Shown here piece by piece: positions 10,362 to 20,332 of a stretch of DNA of 64,000 nt. This DNA comes from an uncultured Clostridia bacterium (GTDB lineage: Bacteria > Bacillota > Clostridia > Christensenellales > Borkfalkiaceae): assembly GCA_947627575.1 (NCBI GenBank), contig CANQWN010000005.1, forward strand, positions 1 to 64,000, read 5' to 3'. Both the position numbers and the translations under genes were made by a program. Every line of letters begins with the position of its first letter. The first letter of the stretch is position 1. The notes under the pieces were generated by a model, which was not told where the DNA came from, made no database searches, and worked only from the letters and a program-made list of their open reading frames with translations.

Positions 10362-10376
10362 AATTTCCTCCTTTTA

Positions 10377-10421
10377 ACAGCATTTTGCTGTAATTACGCA
10401 TATTATACAGCATATTGCTGT
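10377..10421. promoter_or_regulatory. Pair of palindromic operators in divergent intergenic region
   Basis: ACAGCATTTTGCTGT (10377-10391) and ACAGCATATTGCTGT (10407-10421). Confidence 0.75.
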
Positions 10422-10438
10422 AAAATGTCAAGTAGTTT

Positions 10439-10645
10439 ATGAAGATATTTTCGGAAAGATTGAGGGAATTGAGATTGTCTGCGGGGTTATCGCAGCAAGA
10501 GGTATCTGAAAAACTGGGCATACGTCAGCAGTCGTATGCAAGATATGAGAATGGGAAGGGAGAGCCCAATTTGGAAACGCTTACGGAAATTGCAACTATC
10601 TTTGATGTAAGCGCGGATTATCTGTTGGGCCTTTCCCAATTTTAG
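10439..10645 (+). CDS. XRE-family HTH repressor
   Basis: LRELRLSAGLSQQEVSEKLGIRQQSYARYENGKGEPNLETL. Confidence 0.9.
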   Translation: MKIFSERLRELRLSAGLSQQEVSEKLGIRQQSYARYENGKGEPNLETLTEIATIFDVSADYLLGLSQF

Positions 10646-10705
10646 ATGTAAAGGTAAAATTTTAATTAATAAAACCAAAAATAATAATAAAAGGAAGGTA
10701 AAAAT

Positions 10706-11269
10706 ATGAGCGGAAAAAGAAAAAATTTCGGTAAACAAACCTGGCTTTTGCCCCAGCCGGTGCTGATAGTGGGCACGTATGACGCGGACGGCAAGCCCGA
10801 CGCTATGAACGCCGCGTGGGGCGGCGTTTACGATGCGGATACGGTTATGCTTTGTTTGGGTTCGCACAAGACGACGGAAAATATAAAGCGGCAAAAGGCG
10901 TTTACGGTAAGTTTCGGCGATGTTAAGCACCTTGTCGCATCGGACTATGTGGGCATTGTTTCCGCAAACGAACAGCCCGACAAGATGGCTAAAGCGGGTT
11001 TTCACACGGTAAAAAGCGGGTATGTGAACGCGCCTGTAATCGAAGAACTGCCCGTCACGCTTGAATGTAGGTTAGTGAAGTTCAACGAGGACGGAAACGT
11101 TATCGGCGAAATAGTAAACGTAAGCGCGGACGAAAGCGTGCTGGGCGCAGACGGCAAAATAGATAGCGATAAGTTGGAACTTATCACGTTCGACCCCGTT
11201 CATGCGGCATACAGAAAGGTGGGCGAAAAGGTAGGCAATGCCTTTTCGGACGGAAACAAGCTGAAATAA
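10706..11269 (+). CDS. Flavin reductase family protein
   Basis: MNAAWGGVYDADTVMLCLGSHKTTENIKRQKAFTVSF; FMN-binding split-barrel pattern. Confidence 0.85.
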   Translation: MSGKRKNFGKQTWLLPQPVLIVGTYDADGKPDAMNAAWGGVYDADTVMLCLGSHKTTENIKRQKAFTVSFGDVKHLVASDYVGIVSANEQPDKMAKAGFHTVKSGYVNAPVIEELPVTLECRLVKFNEDGNVIGEIVNVSADESVLGADGKIDSDKLELITFDPVHAAYRKVGEKVGNAFSDGNKLK

Positions 11270-11381
11270 TTTTGTTGTCCAAAGCCTAAAATAATATTAT
11301 ACTGCAAAATTTCGGGGTGGGCTTTACATTTTCTCCAAATTATGCTATACTGTAACTATAAGAAATTAAAGGAGAACTTTT

Positions 11382-12182
11382 ATGGGATTTGAACAAAATT
11401 TTTCATTGAAAGGCAAAATCGCCTGGGTAACGGGCGCATCTTACGGCATAGGGTTTGCAATCGCTTCCGCCTATGCGCAGTCAGGCGCGACTATCGTATT
11501 CAACGATATAAATCAGGAATTGGTTGATAAGGGCTTGAAAGCGTATTCCGAAGCCGGCATAAAGGCGCACGGATATGTCTGCGACGTCACCGACGAAGCG
11601 GCGGTAAACGCTTTGGTTGCCAAAATCGAAAAGGAAGTGGGGGTTATCGATATACTTGTAAACAACGCGGGTATAATAAGGCGTATCCCCATGACCGAAA
11701 TGAGCGCGGCGGAGTTCAGAAAAGTTGTGGACGTAGACCTCAACGCGCCGTTTATCGTTTCCAAAGCCGTAATACCTTCCATGATCAAAAAAGGGCACGG
11801 CAAAATTATAAATATCTGCTCGATGATGAGCGAGTTGGGCAGGGAAACCGTTTCGGCATATGCGGCGGCAAAGGGCGGACTTAAAATGCTTACCCGCAAT
11901 ATATGTTCGGAATACGGCAAATATAACATTCAGTGCAACGGCATAGGACCCGGCTATATCGCCACGCCGCAGACGGCGCCTTTGAGAGAACGTCAGCCCG
12001 ACGGTTCGCGCCATCCTTTCGATAGCTTTATAATCGCAAAGACGCCCGCCGAACGCTGGGGACAGACCGAGGACCTTATGGGCCCCGCCGTGTTCCTTGC
12101 TTCCGACGCTTCCAATTTCGTAAACGGACATATACTGTACGTAGACGGCGGCATACTTGCTTATATAGGCAAACAACCGTAA
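11382..12182 (+). CDS. SDR-family oxidoreductase, gluconate 5-dehydrogenase-like
   Basis: TGASYGIG, NNAG, YAAAKGG; C-terminal NGHILYVDGGILAYIGKQP. Confidence 0.85.
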   Translation: MGFEQNFSLKGKIAWVTGASYGIGFAIASAYAQSGATIVFNDINQELVDKGLKAYSEAGIKAHGYVCDVTDEAAVNALVAKIEKEVGVIDILVNNAGIIRRIPMTEMSAAEFRKVVDVDLNAPFIVSKAVIPSMIKKGHGKIINICSMMSELGRETVSAYAAAKGGLKMLTRNICSEYGKYNIQCNGIGPGYIATPQTAPLRERQPDGSRHPFDSFIIAKTPAERWGQTEDLMGPAVFLASDASNFVNGHILYVDGGILAYIGKQP

Positions 12183-12213
12183 CCCATAGGGCTTTACGGC
12201 GTAAATGAAAAAA

Positions 12214-12256
12214 TACCCCCGCAAGCGGAATTTTCCGCGTGCGGGGGATTTTATTT
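12214..12256 (+). terminator. Rho-independent terminator
   Basis: CCCCCGCAagCGGAAttttCCGCGTGCGGGGG then T-rich tail. Confidence 0.75.
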
Positions 12257-12292
12257 TAATCAAGAACGGCGCGCCGTGTTTTGTAACGCCGA

Positions 12293-13462
12293 TTAATTAT
12301 GCTTTTCGGCTGACTCGCGCTCGTGCAAAAGGGCAATATATTCGCCCATATCCACGGGCAAAGTTATTTTGTTGCCCTGCCATGCGGATAGGTACGCCGC
12401 GTTTATCAGAGACAGCGTATCCGCGCCGTCAAAGCCGTCCGCAATGGGCTTCTCGCCGTACATAACGGCGTTTGCAAAGTTTTCAAGCATTGTGATATAG
12501 GCGTTTTCGGGCGGGGCGAAAGTAAATTCTTCCGTGCTGTATTTCAGCCCTTCCGAGGAATTTACCTGCGCCGCCGCGGCATATTCGCGCACGTCGCAAT
12601 CTGTTTTCGTTACGGTAAGGCGGTATCCGTCCAGCAGTATTTTCCCGCGCGTACCCACAATTTCCAGCCTTTCGGTGGGGCAGCCTTCGCCGGTGGATAT
12701 TATAAACGTCCCCGTCGTCTTGCCGGGATAATCCATCAACAGCGTCGCCTCGTCGTCAACGGCAAAATCGTTGTATTTTCCGAACGGTATATCGGCATAT
12801 ACGGATAGGGGCATGCCGAACAAAAACCGCCACATATCCAACAGGTGATATCCCTGATTTATAAGCGCGCCGCCGCCCTCGCCCGTCCAACTGCTTCGCC
12901 AATTTGCCGAACGGTGATAAAATTTCGTCCTGAAAAACCCGCTGTTTTCAAGGTTTATGCGCTTTATCTGCCCGATTTCCCCGCCGCTTAAAAGCTGTTT
13001 TATCTTTATGTAGTGCGGATATGTGCGCTGATGGCACATCATTGCGTAAACTTTTCCGCTTGCGCGCGCGGCGCAATCTATCGCCTGCGCGTCGGATACG
13101 GTAACGCCCGCGGGCTTGTCGCACATTATGTGCTTTCCCTCTTCAAATGCGCGTACGGCTATCGCCGGATGAGACTTGTGCGGCGTTACAACCAGCACCG
13201 CGTCAAACAGTTGGGTATGTCCGTAAAGTTCGGCTTCGTTGCGGCATATTACCGCCCCTTTCAGGTTCTCCGCCGCCCACCGCGCACTGCTTTCACCGCG
13301 GCAACATACCGCCGCAAGGCTTAATCCCTTAACCTGTCCGCCGCTTATCATAAGCGCGTATTTTTTGCCCATTGTGCCTACGCCTATTATCGCACATCTG
13401 ACTTTTTCCATATTCGCCCCCGCATTTTTTATTATTGTAACATTTTGCCGCGCATTTTGCAA
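12293..13462 (-). CDS. Gfo/Idh/MocA family oxidoreductase
   Basis: CAIIGVGTMGKKYA Rossmann; CDKPAGVTVSDAQ (EKP-like motif). Confidence 0.9.
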   Translation of the reverse strand: MQNARQNVTIIKNAGANMEKVRCAIIGVGTMGKKYALMISGGQVKGLSLAAVCCRGESSARWAAENLKGAVICRNEAELYGHTQLFDAVLVVTPHKSHPAIAVRAFEEGKHIMCDKPAGVTVSDAQAIDCAARASGKVYAMMCHQRTYPHYIKIKQLLSGGEIGQIKRINLENSGFFRTKFYHRSANWRSSWTGEGGGALINQGYHLLDMWRFLFGMPLSVYADIPFGKYNDFAVDDEATLLMDYPGKTTGTFIISTGEGCPTERLEIVGTRGKILLDGYRLTVTKTDCDVREYAAAAQVNSSEGLKYSTEEFTFAPPENAYITMLENFANAVMYGEKPIADGFDGADTLSLINAAYLSAWQGNKITLPVDMGEYIALLHERESAEKHN

Positions 13463-13607
13463 CCCGCGTTAGGGCTTTGTTTTAAATCGCTTCGAAATTG
13501 CCTCTCGCATTATCCCCCGGACGGGGCAGAGGGATAAAACTGCTTTAAAGTATTGCAAAATTTTGGCACGTATGCTAAAATAAATTATCATAATATTCGG
13601 GTGAATT

Positions 13608-13820
13608 ATGAATTTTGGCAGACACGTAAGGCGGATAAGAAAACAATTGCGCTTAAACCAGACGGAGTTCGGCAAATTGCTGGGCGTGAATATCAGCACG
13701 GTATGCCGTTGGGAAAGGGGCAAAACCGAGCCCAGCTATAAAGATTTTTGCGCTTTTGTGGATTTTTGCAAGGAACGCGATATGGATATTCACGACTTGC
13801 GCTTCGAAAGGTTATATTAA
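13608..13820 (+). CDS. XRE-family HTH protein
   Basis: RRIRKQLRLNQTEFGKLLGVNISTVCRWERGKTEPS. Confidence 0.85.
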   Translation: MNFGRHVRRIRKQLRLNQTEFGKLLGVNISTVCRWERGKTEPSYKDFCAFVDFCKERDMDIHDLRFERLY

Positions 13821-14080
13821 CGTCGCGCGGGTTTTTCGCTGACCTGTTGCAAAAGCTAAATAAAAATTCGGCGTTGCCTCCGAAATTTTTTGCGGGGGAA
13901 CCGAATTTTGTTGCAAATAAATCATAACGGATACGCGGCATAAATTACGGAAAGCGTTCGCCCCGTTTTGTGTGCGGGCGTTGGTTTGCACGTAAAAAAT
14001 TTTGTCAATCAAAAAAATTTTTTAAGATATGACTGTTTGTGTCATATTTGGTATGGTATATTGTCCGCAGGAGGCTGTAA

Positions 14081-14173
14081 ATGGGCATTTTCGATTGGAT
14101 TTTCGGCACAGACGATTCCGAAGAAAGTCAACTTGAAGATATGATACTTATGGACATGGACGAGGAAGAGTGA
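14081..14173 (+). CDS. 30-aa acidic small protein
   Basis: MGIFDWIFGTDDSEESQLEDMILMDMDEEE; SD AGGAGG upstream; not in the supplied ORF track. Confidence 0.5.
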   Translation: MGIFDWIFGTDDSEESQLEDMILMDMDEEE

Positions 14174-14259
14174 ATAAATCTCTTTAATGAATTCAAAATT
14201 CTTTTAATTAAAAAAGCAAAATGTTATAATAGAAATACGATAATTGAAGGAGAATAAAA

Positions 14260-15924
14260 ATGAGCAATTTAGAAACTATTCGGAAAGATTTAATAGATGC
14301 CATCAATCAGCGGGTAGATGAAAAAATCCTTGAACGAAGCAATGCCGACTTATTGATCAAACTTATCAATCAAGCCGAATCGATTACGGAAGCAATTTCC
14401 ATTGCCGAATTGGGGACTACATATAAGCGCACGGGATTTCATTTTGATGTGCGTCTCGAGAAATTAGGCAATACAATTAAATATTTTAAGAAGAATGATC
14501 GACTCAGTTTCTCCGACGGGAGCAAGGATATTCCGAATAAATTGATAATCGGGGATAATTATGATGCTTTGCTCAATCTTTTAGTAGAATACAAGGGAAA
14601 AATTGATGTAATCTATATCGATCCGCCCTATGGTAAAGATAGCATGGGCGAATTTGCCGAAACAAATTATGATAATGCCTTAACGAGAGATAATTTATTA
14701 TCAATGCTGTACCCTCGGCTTGTACTAGCAAGGCAATTATTATCCGAAACGGGTGTCATTTTCTGTAGCATTGATGACCGCAATCAAGCATATATAAAAT
14801 GTCTGTTTGATGAAATTTTCGGAGAAAACGGCTTTCTTTTTTGCGCCGCTAGAATTACAAAAAAAGGTGGCAAATCCACACAAACCATTGCTAAAAATAA
14901 TGATTACCTATTAGCTTATACCCTGTCTAGCGAAATAATATTTAGTCAAGAAGAAAAAACAGTAGACAAATATAAATACGAGGACGAATTTGTTTCAACT
15001 CGTGGGAAATATGCACTTTCTCAAACTTTGGATTATAATTCTTTGCAATATAGCAAGACAATGGATTATGAGATTGAAATCGACGGGAGAAAATTCTATC
15101 CGGGCGGTAGCAAGAAAGCGCAGGAACAAAGATGGGCAGGAAACCATGGGAAAACCGATTGGGTGTGGCGATGGTCTAAGAGCGCGGTCGACTGGGGGAT
15201 AAAGGAAAAAATGTTTGTGGTAAAAAACGATAGAATTTATACAAAATCATATCTTTATTGCCGCAAAATGAACGGGAAAAACGAGCTGGAACGGATAGAT
15301 CCTACAAAGGCATATACTTCACTTTCTTTTATAGAAAATCCATATTCAAATGATAATGGGAAAAAAGAGTTGGATAATATATTTTACAATGGTAGCGTAC
15401 TATTTAAAAATCCCAAACCAAGTACACTTATTTCAACGTTAATCAAAATGGTATGTAGAAGAGAAGATGCTATTATCTTAGACTTTTTTGCCGGATCTGG
15501 CACAACGGGACAAGCGGTTGCGGAGTTGAACAATGATGACTTGGGTAAACGTAGATTCATCCTTTGTCAAGCGAACGAAATAACGGATACTACCCCCAAC
15601 GGCATAGCTTATGACGTAACTGTAAAACGGCTTAAACGTACAATGACAGGTAAGTGCTATGATGGAACTTCTGATTTTAAATGGCTTGATAAGCACACGC
15701 CTCTTGGCGGTAGCCTCGACGTATATGAAATCGGTGAAGTTGCCAACTTTGAAAGGAACGATGGTAAGACGGCATTTGACGTGATTGACGAAACGCTTTA
15801 CGGGAAAGCCAAATTCACCACGCTTCAAGAAAAAATCGAATGGGTTTGCGAGAATTTTGGCAATACACAAATGACACTTGAAAGCGATGCGGAATGGGCA
15901 AAGCGTTTGGAGGAGAATAAATAA
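14260..15924 (+). CDS. mod: Type III restriction-modification methyltransferase (Mod)
   Basis: VIYIDPPYGKDS preceding LDFFAGSGTTGQAV (beta-class motif order). Confidence 0.92.
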   Translation: MSNLETIRKDLIDAINQRVDEKILERSNADLLIKLINQAESITEAISIAELGTTYKRTGFHFDVRLEKLGNTIKYFKKNDRLSFSDGSKDIPNKLIIGDNYDALLNLLVEYKGKIDVIYIDPPYGKDSMGEFAETNYDNALTRDNLLSMLYPRLVLARQLLSETGVIFCSIDDRNQAYIKCLFDEIFGENGFLFCAARITKKGGKSTQTIAKNNDYLLAYTLSSEIIFSQEEKTVDKYKYEDEFVSTRGKYALSQTLDYNSLQYSKTMDYEIEIDGRKFYPGGSKKAQEQRWAGNHGKTDWVWRWSKSAVDWGIKEKMFVVKNDRIYTKSYLYCRKMNGKNELERIDPTKAYTSLSFIENPYSNDNGKKELDNIFYNGSVLFKNPKPSTLISTLIKMVCRREDAIILDFFAGSGTTGQAVAELNNDDLGKRRFILCQANEITDTTPNGIAYDVTVKRLKRTMTGKCYDGTSDFKWLDKHTPLGGSLDVYEIGEVANFERNDGKTAFDVIDETLYGKAKFTTLQEKIEWVCENFGNTQMTLESDAEWAKRLEENK

Positions 15925-18050
15925 TGCTTGCGGAAGCAATCGAACTACAAAATACAGCCGTGACCCAACTTTATGAAAAATTGAATGGTAAAGATGAAAT
16001 TACATTTAGAGCACCAACGGGAAGCGGGAAAACACATATGATGGCAGATTTGATGAATCGTGTTTTGGGAAAAAATAAAGACGTAGTTTTTCTCGTATCT
16101 TCTCTTTCCAAAAGCGATTTAGCCCGCCAAAATTTTAATAAGTTTTGTCAATATTCTGCAGAGGGTGAGTTCTCGCAATTAAAGCCATATCTTATTTCAA
16201 GTGAAATTGCAGGAGAGGAACGGCTATTCATCCCTATGGGCTTAAATGTTTATCTTCTTCCCCGTGATTTATATAAGCAAGGCGGAAGACTTATGCAAGG
16301 CGCCATGGAAAGCTTTCTGCAAAACATAACTTTCGCCGAAGCCTTTGGCGGTTGCGGTAAAAAAATCTATTTAATCAAGGATGAGTGCCACGTTGCCACA
16401 AATAACCTCGATAATCTTTCTAAAACATATTTTTCAAAAATCATCAATTTTTCCGCTACGCCGCAATTAAAGCGTGGACAAAATCCCGACGTGGAAATAT
16501 CCGATGACGAAGCGGTGCAGGCGAAGCTAATCAAGCATATCGAACTCGGCGACGATTCTGCCACAGTTGCCGATGCGATTGAAAAATATGAGAGTATCAA
16601 GGAAAGTTATCGCAACCTTTTAGGTGTAAATCCTTGTTTGATAATTCAAATTTCAAATAAGGATAAAGCCGACTTCGAATGGAACAATATTATTTTGCCC
16701 GAATTGAATAAAGCCGAACATCAGGATTTAAAATGGATGCTGATTGTTGACGACCCGAAAAAATGCGAGACAAACGACGTGTTTAAAGCGAAAAAAATCC
16801 CCGTTGCGAGATGGAAAGATTATGCAAAAGATAATGCAGCCGCAATAGATATTATTATTTTTAAGATGGTTATTTCAGAGGGATGGGATATTCCCCGTGC
16901 CTGTATGCTCTATCAAATAAGGGATACAAAAAGTAAACAGCTTGACGAACAGGTTATGGGTAGAGTAAGAAGAAATCCTCGTTTGCTTGATTTTGAGACT
17001 CTTTCAAAAGAAGCCCAACAGCTTGCTATGACCGCGTGGATATGGGGTATTATGCCCGAAAGTGGGAAGAAAGTTTTTCGGGTTAAACTCTGGGATGAGC
17101 CTACAGACATTACTAACGTTCTAAAATTAAGGACAACGCGGTTAAAACGATTAGATAAAAAAGATGATTTTTATATTGCAAAATATTTATCGAGCCAGCC
17201 GAAAGTTTCTTGTTATGGGAGTATTTTTGAACTGTATCGCAAGTTGAAAAAAGCGGACTTTGCAATCAAGGAAATGTGTTATTCCTATTCCAACAATATA
17301 AGCAAATGGTTTGAATTTACAGAACATTTGGAAGGAATTTCAGCTGAAAGCAACAAATTTATTTGTGATTACTCGCAAAGCATGGAAATAGTAAAAGACG
17401 AAATTGGTAAAGACCATGTTGTGTCTTTCCCCGTTGAATCTCAATATGTCGATAATGGGAATTACTTAAATATCTCCGATTGGGTATGGCGCAGAGTTGA
17501 TGGACAAAACAAATTTGCTTTTGACAGTGATGCTGAAAGAACTTGGGCAAATATTATTAAAGATTTAGTTTCGGACGATATTGACGGACAAAAAATTGGG
17601 AAAAGAATACAAGTGGGCAAAAGAAACCCCAAAGCAGGAAATATTACATTGTTTGGGGAAGAACCTGAAAAAGTAGAAACTGCAAATAAGTATTTGTGGG
17701 GTAAAAATTATCCGTATAATTCAACAATCAAGTATGAGTATTGTCTTGGTGCAGTACATTCCTCATATCCCGATTTTATTATGCAAGATCGTTTCAATCG
17801 CATCCATCTTTTTGAAGTTAAAAGCCTTAATCCTTCCAAAGCTATGCCCGCAGTATTCGACAGTTTGGAATATAAATTAAAACTTGAGGAGTTGAAAAGA
17901 TGTTATAAGCAAGCATCTTTACTTACGGGGTATATCTTCTATTTACCTATTTTCAGAGACGACGTGTGGCGCATTATGCGGCTTCAAAACGGAAATGAAG
18001 ATGCTCTGACAGAAGAACAGTTTAAAAACTTTATTAGGATAAGACCATAA
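15924..18050 (+). CDS. res: Type III restriction endonuclease subunit (Res)
   Basis: FRAPTGSGKTHMM Walker A; KDECHV; C-terminal YPDFIMQDRFNRIHLFEVKS PD-(D/E)xK-like; start overlaps mod stop. Confidence 0.9.
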   Translation: MLAEAIELQNTAVTQLYEKLNGKDEITFRAPTGSGKTHMMADLMNRVLGKNKDVVFLVSSLSKSDLARQNFNKFCQYSAEGEFSQLKPYLISSEIAGEERLFIPMGLNVYLLPRDLYKQGGRLMQGAMESFLQNITFAEAFGGCGKKIYLIKDECHVATNNLDNLSKTYFSKIINFSATPQLKRGQNPDVEISDDEAVQAKLIKHIELGDDSATVADAIEKYESIKESYRNLLGVNPCLIIQISNKDKADFEWNNIILPELNKAEHQDLKWMLIVDDPKKCETNDVFKAKKIPVARWKDYAKDNAAAIDIIIFKMVISEGWDIPRACMLYQIRDTKSKQLDEQVMGRVRRNPRLLDFETLSKEAQQLAMTAWIWGIMPESGKKVFRVKLWDEPTDITNVLKLRTTRLKRLDKKDDFYIAKYLSSQPKVSCYGSIFELYRKLKKADFAIKEMCYSYSNNISKWFEFTEHLEGISAESNKFICDYSQSMEIVKDEIGKDHVVSFPVESQYVDNGNYLNISDWVWRRVDGQNKFAFDSDAERTWANIIKDLVSDDIDGQKIGKRIQVGKRNPKAGNITLFGEEPEKVETANKYLWGKNYPYNSTIKYEYCLGAVHSSYPDFIMQDRFNRIHLFEVKSLNPSKAMPAVFDSLEYKLKLEELKRCYKQASLLTGYIFYLPIFRDDVWRIMRLQNGNEDALTEEQFKNFIRIRP

Positions 18051-18073
18051 AGGGAGTCGAATATAGATTAAAA

Positions 18074-18865
18074 ATGATAAGTGAAGTATTGGCAAAGGAA
18101 ATTAATATACCCCTAAACGATTATTATATCTGCTACTTTGATATTTTGGGATGTAAAAATTTTTTTGAAAAACCAGAAGGGCACGAACAATTTTTATGTA
18201 ATATGCTATTAATAATAAGTAGCATAGATTCTATCATTCGCAGGGCGAACAAAAACATTCAAGTGCAATACCGTACTTATTCAGATAACTTTCTTTTGTA
18301 TTTTGAGAAGAAAAATGCTGATGAGTATGAATCCTTGAAGTTTCTTTTTTCGATAATGCGTAAAATACAGTTGAAGTTGCTTATAGATCATAAAATAATA
18401 GTGCGTGGCGGAATTACTGTTGGGGAATTTTATGCAAACGATGAAATTGTATTTGGACAAGGCTTAATCAGAGCGGTTGATTTGGAAGACAAAATTGCTA
18501 AAACTCCAAGAATAGTAATTGATAACAATTGCTTCCAAGAATCAATTTCTAAATTTGTAGAAAATCGTTGCTTACTGCAAGACTCTGATGGATTATATTT
18601 TGTAAATTACTTTAATTCGAAGGATGCATTGGTACTCGCAAGAGGTTGCTGTGTTAGTTTGATAAATTCAAATTGCAGATACCAAAACAATATAAAGGAT
18701 GAGGCAAAAATTGCACAGAAAGAAAGGATAATAACAAAATATTTGTGGTTATTAATCAAGTTCAATGAAGCGTGTAAAGACATTAATGAGGAGATTCTAC
18801 AGATTAATTATCAAACTAAGTTAAACGAAAAGATATTAAAGTATGAAATTTATTGTAAAAGATAG
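18074..18865 (+). CDS. Putative class III nucleotidyl cyclase-like protein
   Basis: YYICYFDILGCKNFF, TYSDNFLLYF, VRGGITVGEFYANDEIVFGQGLIRAVDLEDKIAKTPRIVI resemble the order of conserved cyclase segments; 23 bp after res. Confidence 0.5.
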   Translation: MISEVLAKEINIPLNDYYICYFDILGCKNFFEKPEGHEQFLCNMLLIISSIDSIIRRANKNIQVQYRTYSDNFLLYFEKKNADEYESLKFLFSIMRKIQLKLLIDHKIIVRGGITVGEFYANDEIVFGQGLIRAVDLEDKIAKTPRIVIDNNCFQESISKFVENRCLLQDSDGLYFVNYFNSKDALVLARGCCVSLINSNCRYQNNIKDEAKIAQKERIITKYLWLLIKFNEACKDINEEILQINYQTKLNEKILKYEIYCKR

Positions 18866-19079
18866 ATGACCATATCGTTTTAAGATAAAACTCATGAGGC
18901 AACCTTTGACAATTCAGAAATCAAAAAAATTTGCGATAAATTTTGGGTAAATTGTTGAGAAATTAAAAAACTCGCCGGGCGGGGGCAACAATTATCAACA
19001 ATTATCAACAATTATATACAACCATGCAAATGTATATAAATGTAAACTTCTTTAAAATTTTGCAAATGCCCGACAACGC

Positions 19080-19108
19080 TTGACTTTGTGACGGGGTTGT
19101 TATATAAT
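19080..19108 (+). promoter_or_regulatory. sigma70 promoter of thi operon
   Basis: TTGACT, 17 bp, TATAAT. Confidence 0.8.
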
Positions 19109-19138
19109 GACATTGAAATCCGCGGAAGGCGCGGATAA

Positions 19139-19230
19139 AGACGCGGGGAGCTTGCTGCGCAGGCTGAGAGGAAGGATAGACCTTCGACCCGTTTACCTGA
19201 TTTGGATAATGCCAACGAAGGGACGTGCGA
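19139..19230 (+). ncRNA. TPP riboswitch (THI element)
   Basis: GGGGAGC...GGCTGAGAGGA...GACCC...ACCTGATTTGGATAATGCCAACGAAGGGA. Confidence 0.95.
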
Positions 19231-19240
19231 CATAGATTTT

Positions 19241-19273
19241 AAAGCGTAAGTCCTTGTGGCTTACGCTTTTTTA
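19241..19273 (+). terminator. Riboswitch-associated terminator
   Basis: AAGCGTAAG-tccttgtgg-CTTACGCTT then T6. Confidence 0.85.
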
Positions 19274-19286
19274 TTCGAGGTAAAAT

Positions 19287-19481
19287 ATGGTTAAAATAAA
19301 CGGAACAGAGGCTGATGTTGCCGGGATAACCGTACACGATTATCTTGTTTCGGCAAATTACAACCTTCAGAGGGTTGCCGTTGAAATAAACGGCGACATA
19401 GTGCCCAAAAGCGACTATTCCGCGCGGGCGTTCGGCGACGGCGACAGCGTGGAAATAGTGGGGTTTGTAGGGGGCGGCTGA
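19287..19481 (+). CDS. thiS: Sulfur carrier protein ThiS
   Basis: 64 aa, C-terminal GFVGGG. Confidence 0.92.
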   Translation: MVKINGTEADVAGITVHDYLVSANYNLQRVAVEINGDIVPKSDYSARAFGDGDSVEIVGFVGGG

Positions 19482-20278
19482 TGCGAGCGGATCAGATTGA
19501 GAGATACGCCCGCAACATTGCGCTTGCCGAATTGGGCGAGAGCGGGCAGGAAAAACTGCTTTCGGCGCGCGTGCTGGTGATAGGCGCGGGCGCGTTGGGC
19601 GGCGCGTCGCTTGCCTATCTTTCCGCGGCGGGCGCGGGCGTTATAGGCGTAGCCGATTTCGACAAAGTTGAACTTTCCAACCTGCAAAGGCAGATTATCC
19701 ACGGCGTGGACGTGTTGGGCGAATACAAAACCGTATCCGCGGCGTCGTTCATACGCAGGCTGAACCCCGGCGTGGAAGTGCATATCCACACCGAAAAGGT
19801 TACGGCGGATAATATCCTGCCGCTTATAGCGGACTATGATTTTGTCCTCGACTGTACGGACAGGTTCGGCGTAAAACTTCTCATAAACGACGCCTGCGTA
19901 ATTGCGGGCAAGCCCTTTTCGCATGCGGGGGTATTGCGCTTCGGCGGGCAGGCGATGACCTATGTGCCCGGGCGCGGCGCGTGTCTGCGCTGTCTGTTGG
20001 GCGGCGTGCCTGCGGACGGCGACGGAAAAACCGCCGTTTCGGCGGGCGTGTTGGGCGCGGTGGCGGGTATGCTGGGCACCGTGCAGGCGACGGAAGCGGT
20101 GAAATACATAACGGGCGCGGGTAAACTTCTTACGGGAAGAATTTTAAGTATAAACGCGCTTGATTGGAAGGTGTGCGTGACGGATATACCCTCGCCCGAC
20201 CCCGATTGCGCGGTATGCGGCGCACATCCCACCATAACTTCATTGAAAGAGAACGAGGGGGAATATTTTCCCCGCTGA
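19481..20278 (+). CDS. thiF: ThiF/MoeB-type adenylyltransferase
   Basis: VLVIGAGALGGASLAYLSAAG; LSNLQRQIIH; CRTDRF-like LDCTDRF. Confidence 0.92.
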   Translation: MRADQIERYARNIALAELGESGQEKLLSARVLVIGAGALGGASLAYLSAAGAGVIGVADFDKVELSNLQRQIIHGVDVLGEYKTVSAASFIRRLNPGVEVHIHTEKVTADNILPLIADYDFVLDCTDRFGVKLLINDACVIAGKPFSHAGVLRFGGQAMTYVPGRGACLRCLLGGVPADGDGKTAVSAGVLGAVAGMLGTVQATEAVKYITGAGKLLTGRILSINALDWKVCVTDIPSPDPDCAVCGAHPTITSLKENEGEYFPR

Positions 20279-20332
20279 ACTTTGCCGCATAGCGGCAATT
20301 AAATAAAAACGCCGTTTCGGCGGAGGTGACAT

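Noticed and set aside
11481-12263. 260-aa ORF on the minus strand
   Set aside because: Shadow of the SDR gene; low-complexity, no recognisable family.
18985-19020. Possible CRISPR or iteron array
   Set aside because: Decamer repeats, three copies only, no associated Rep or cas gene.
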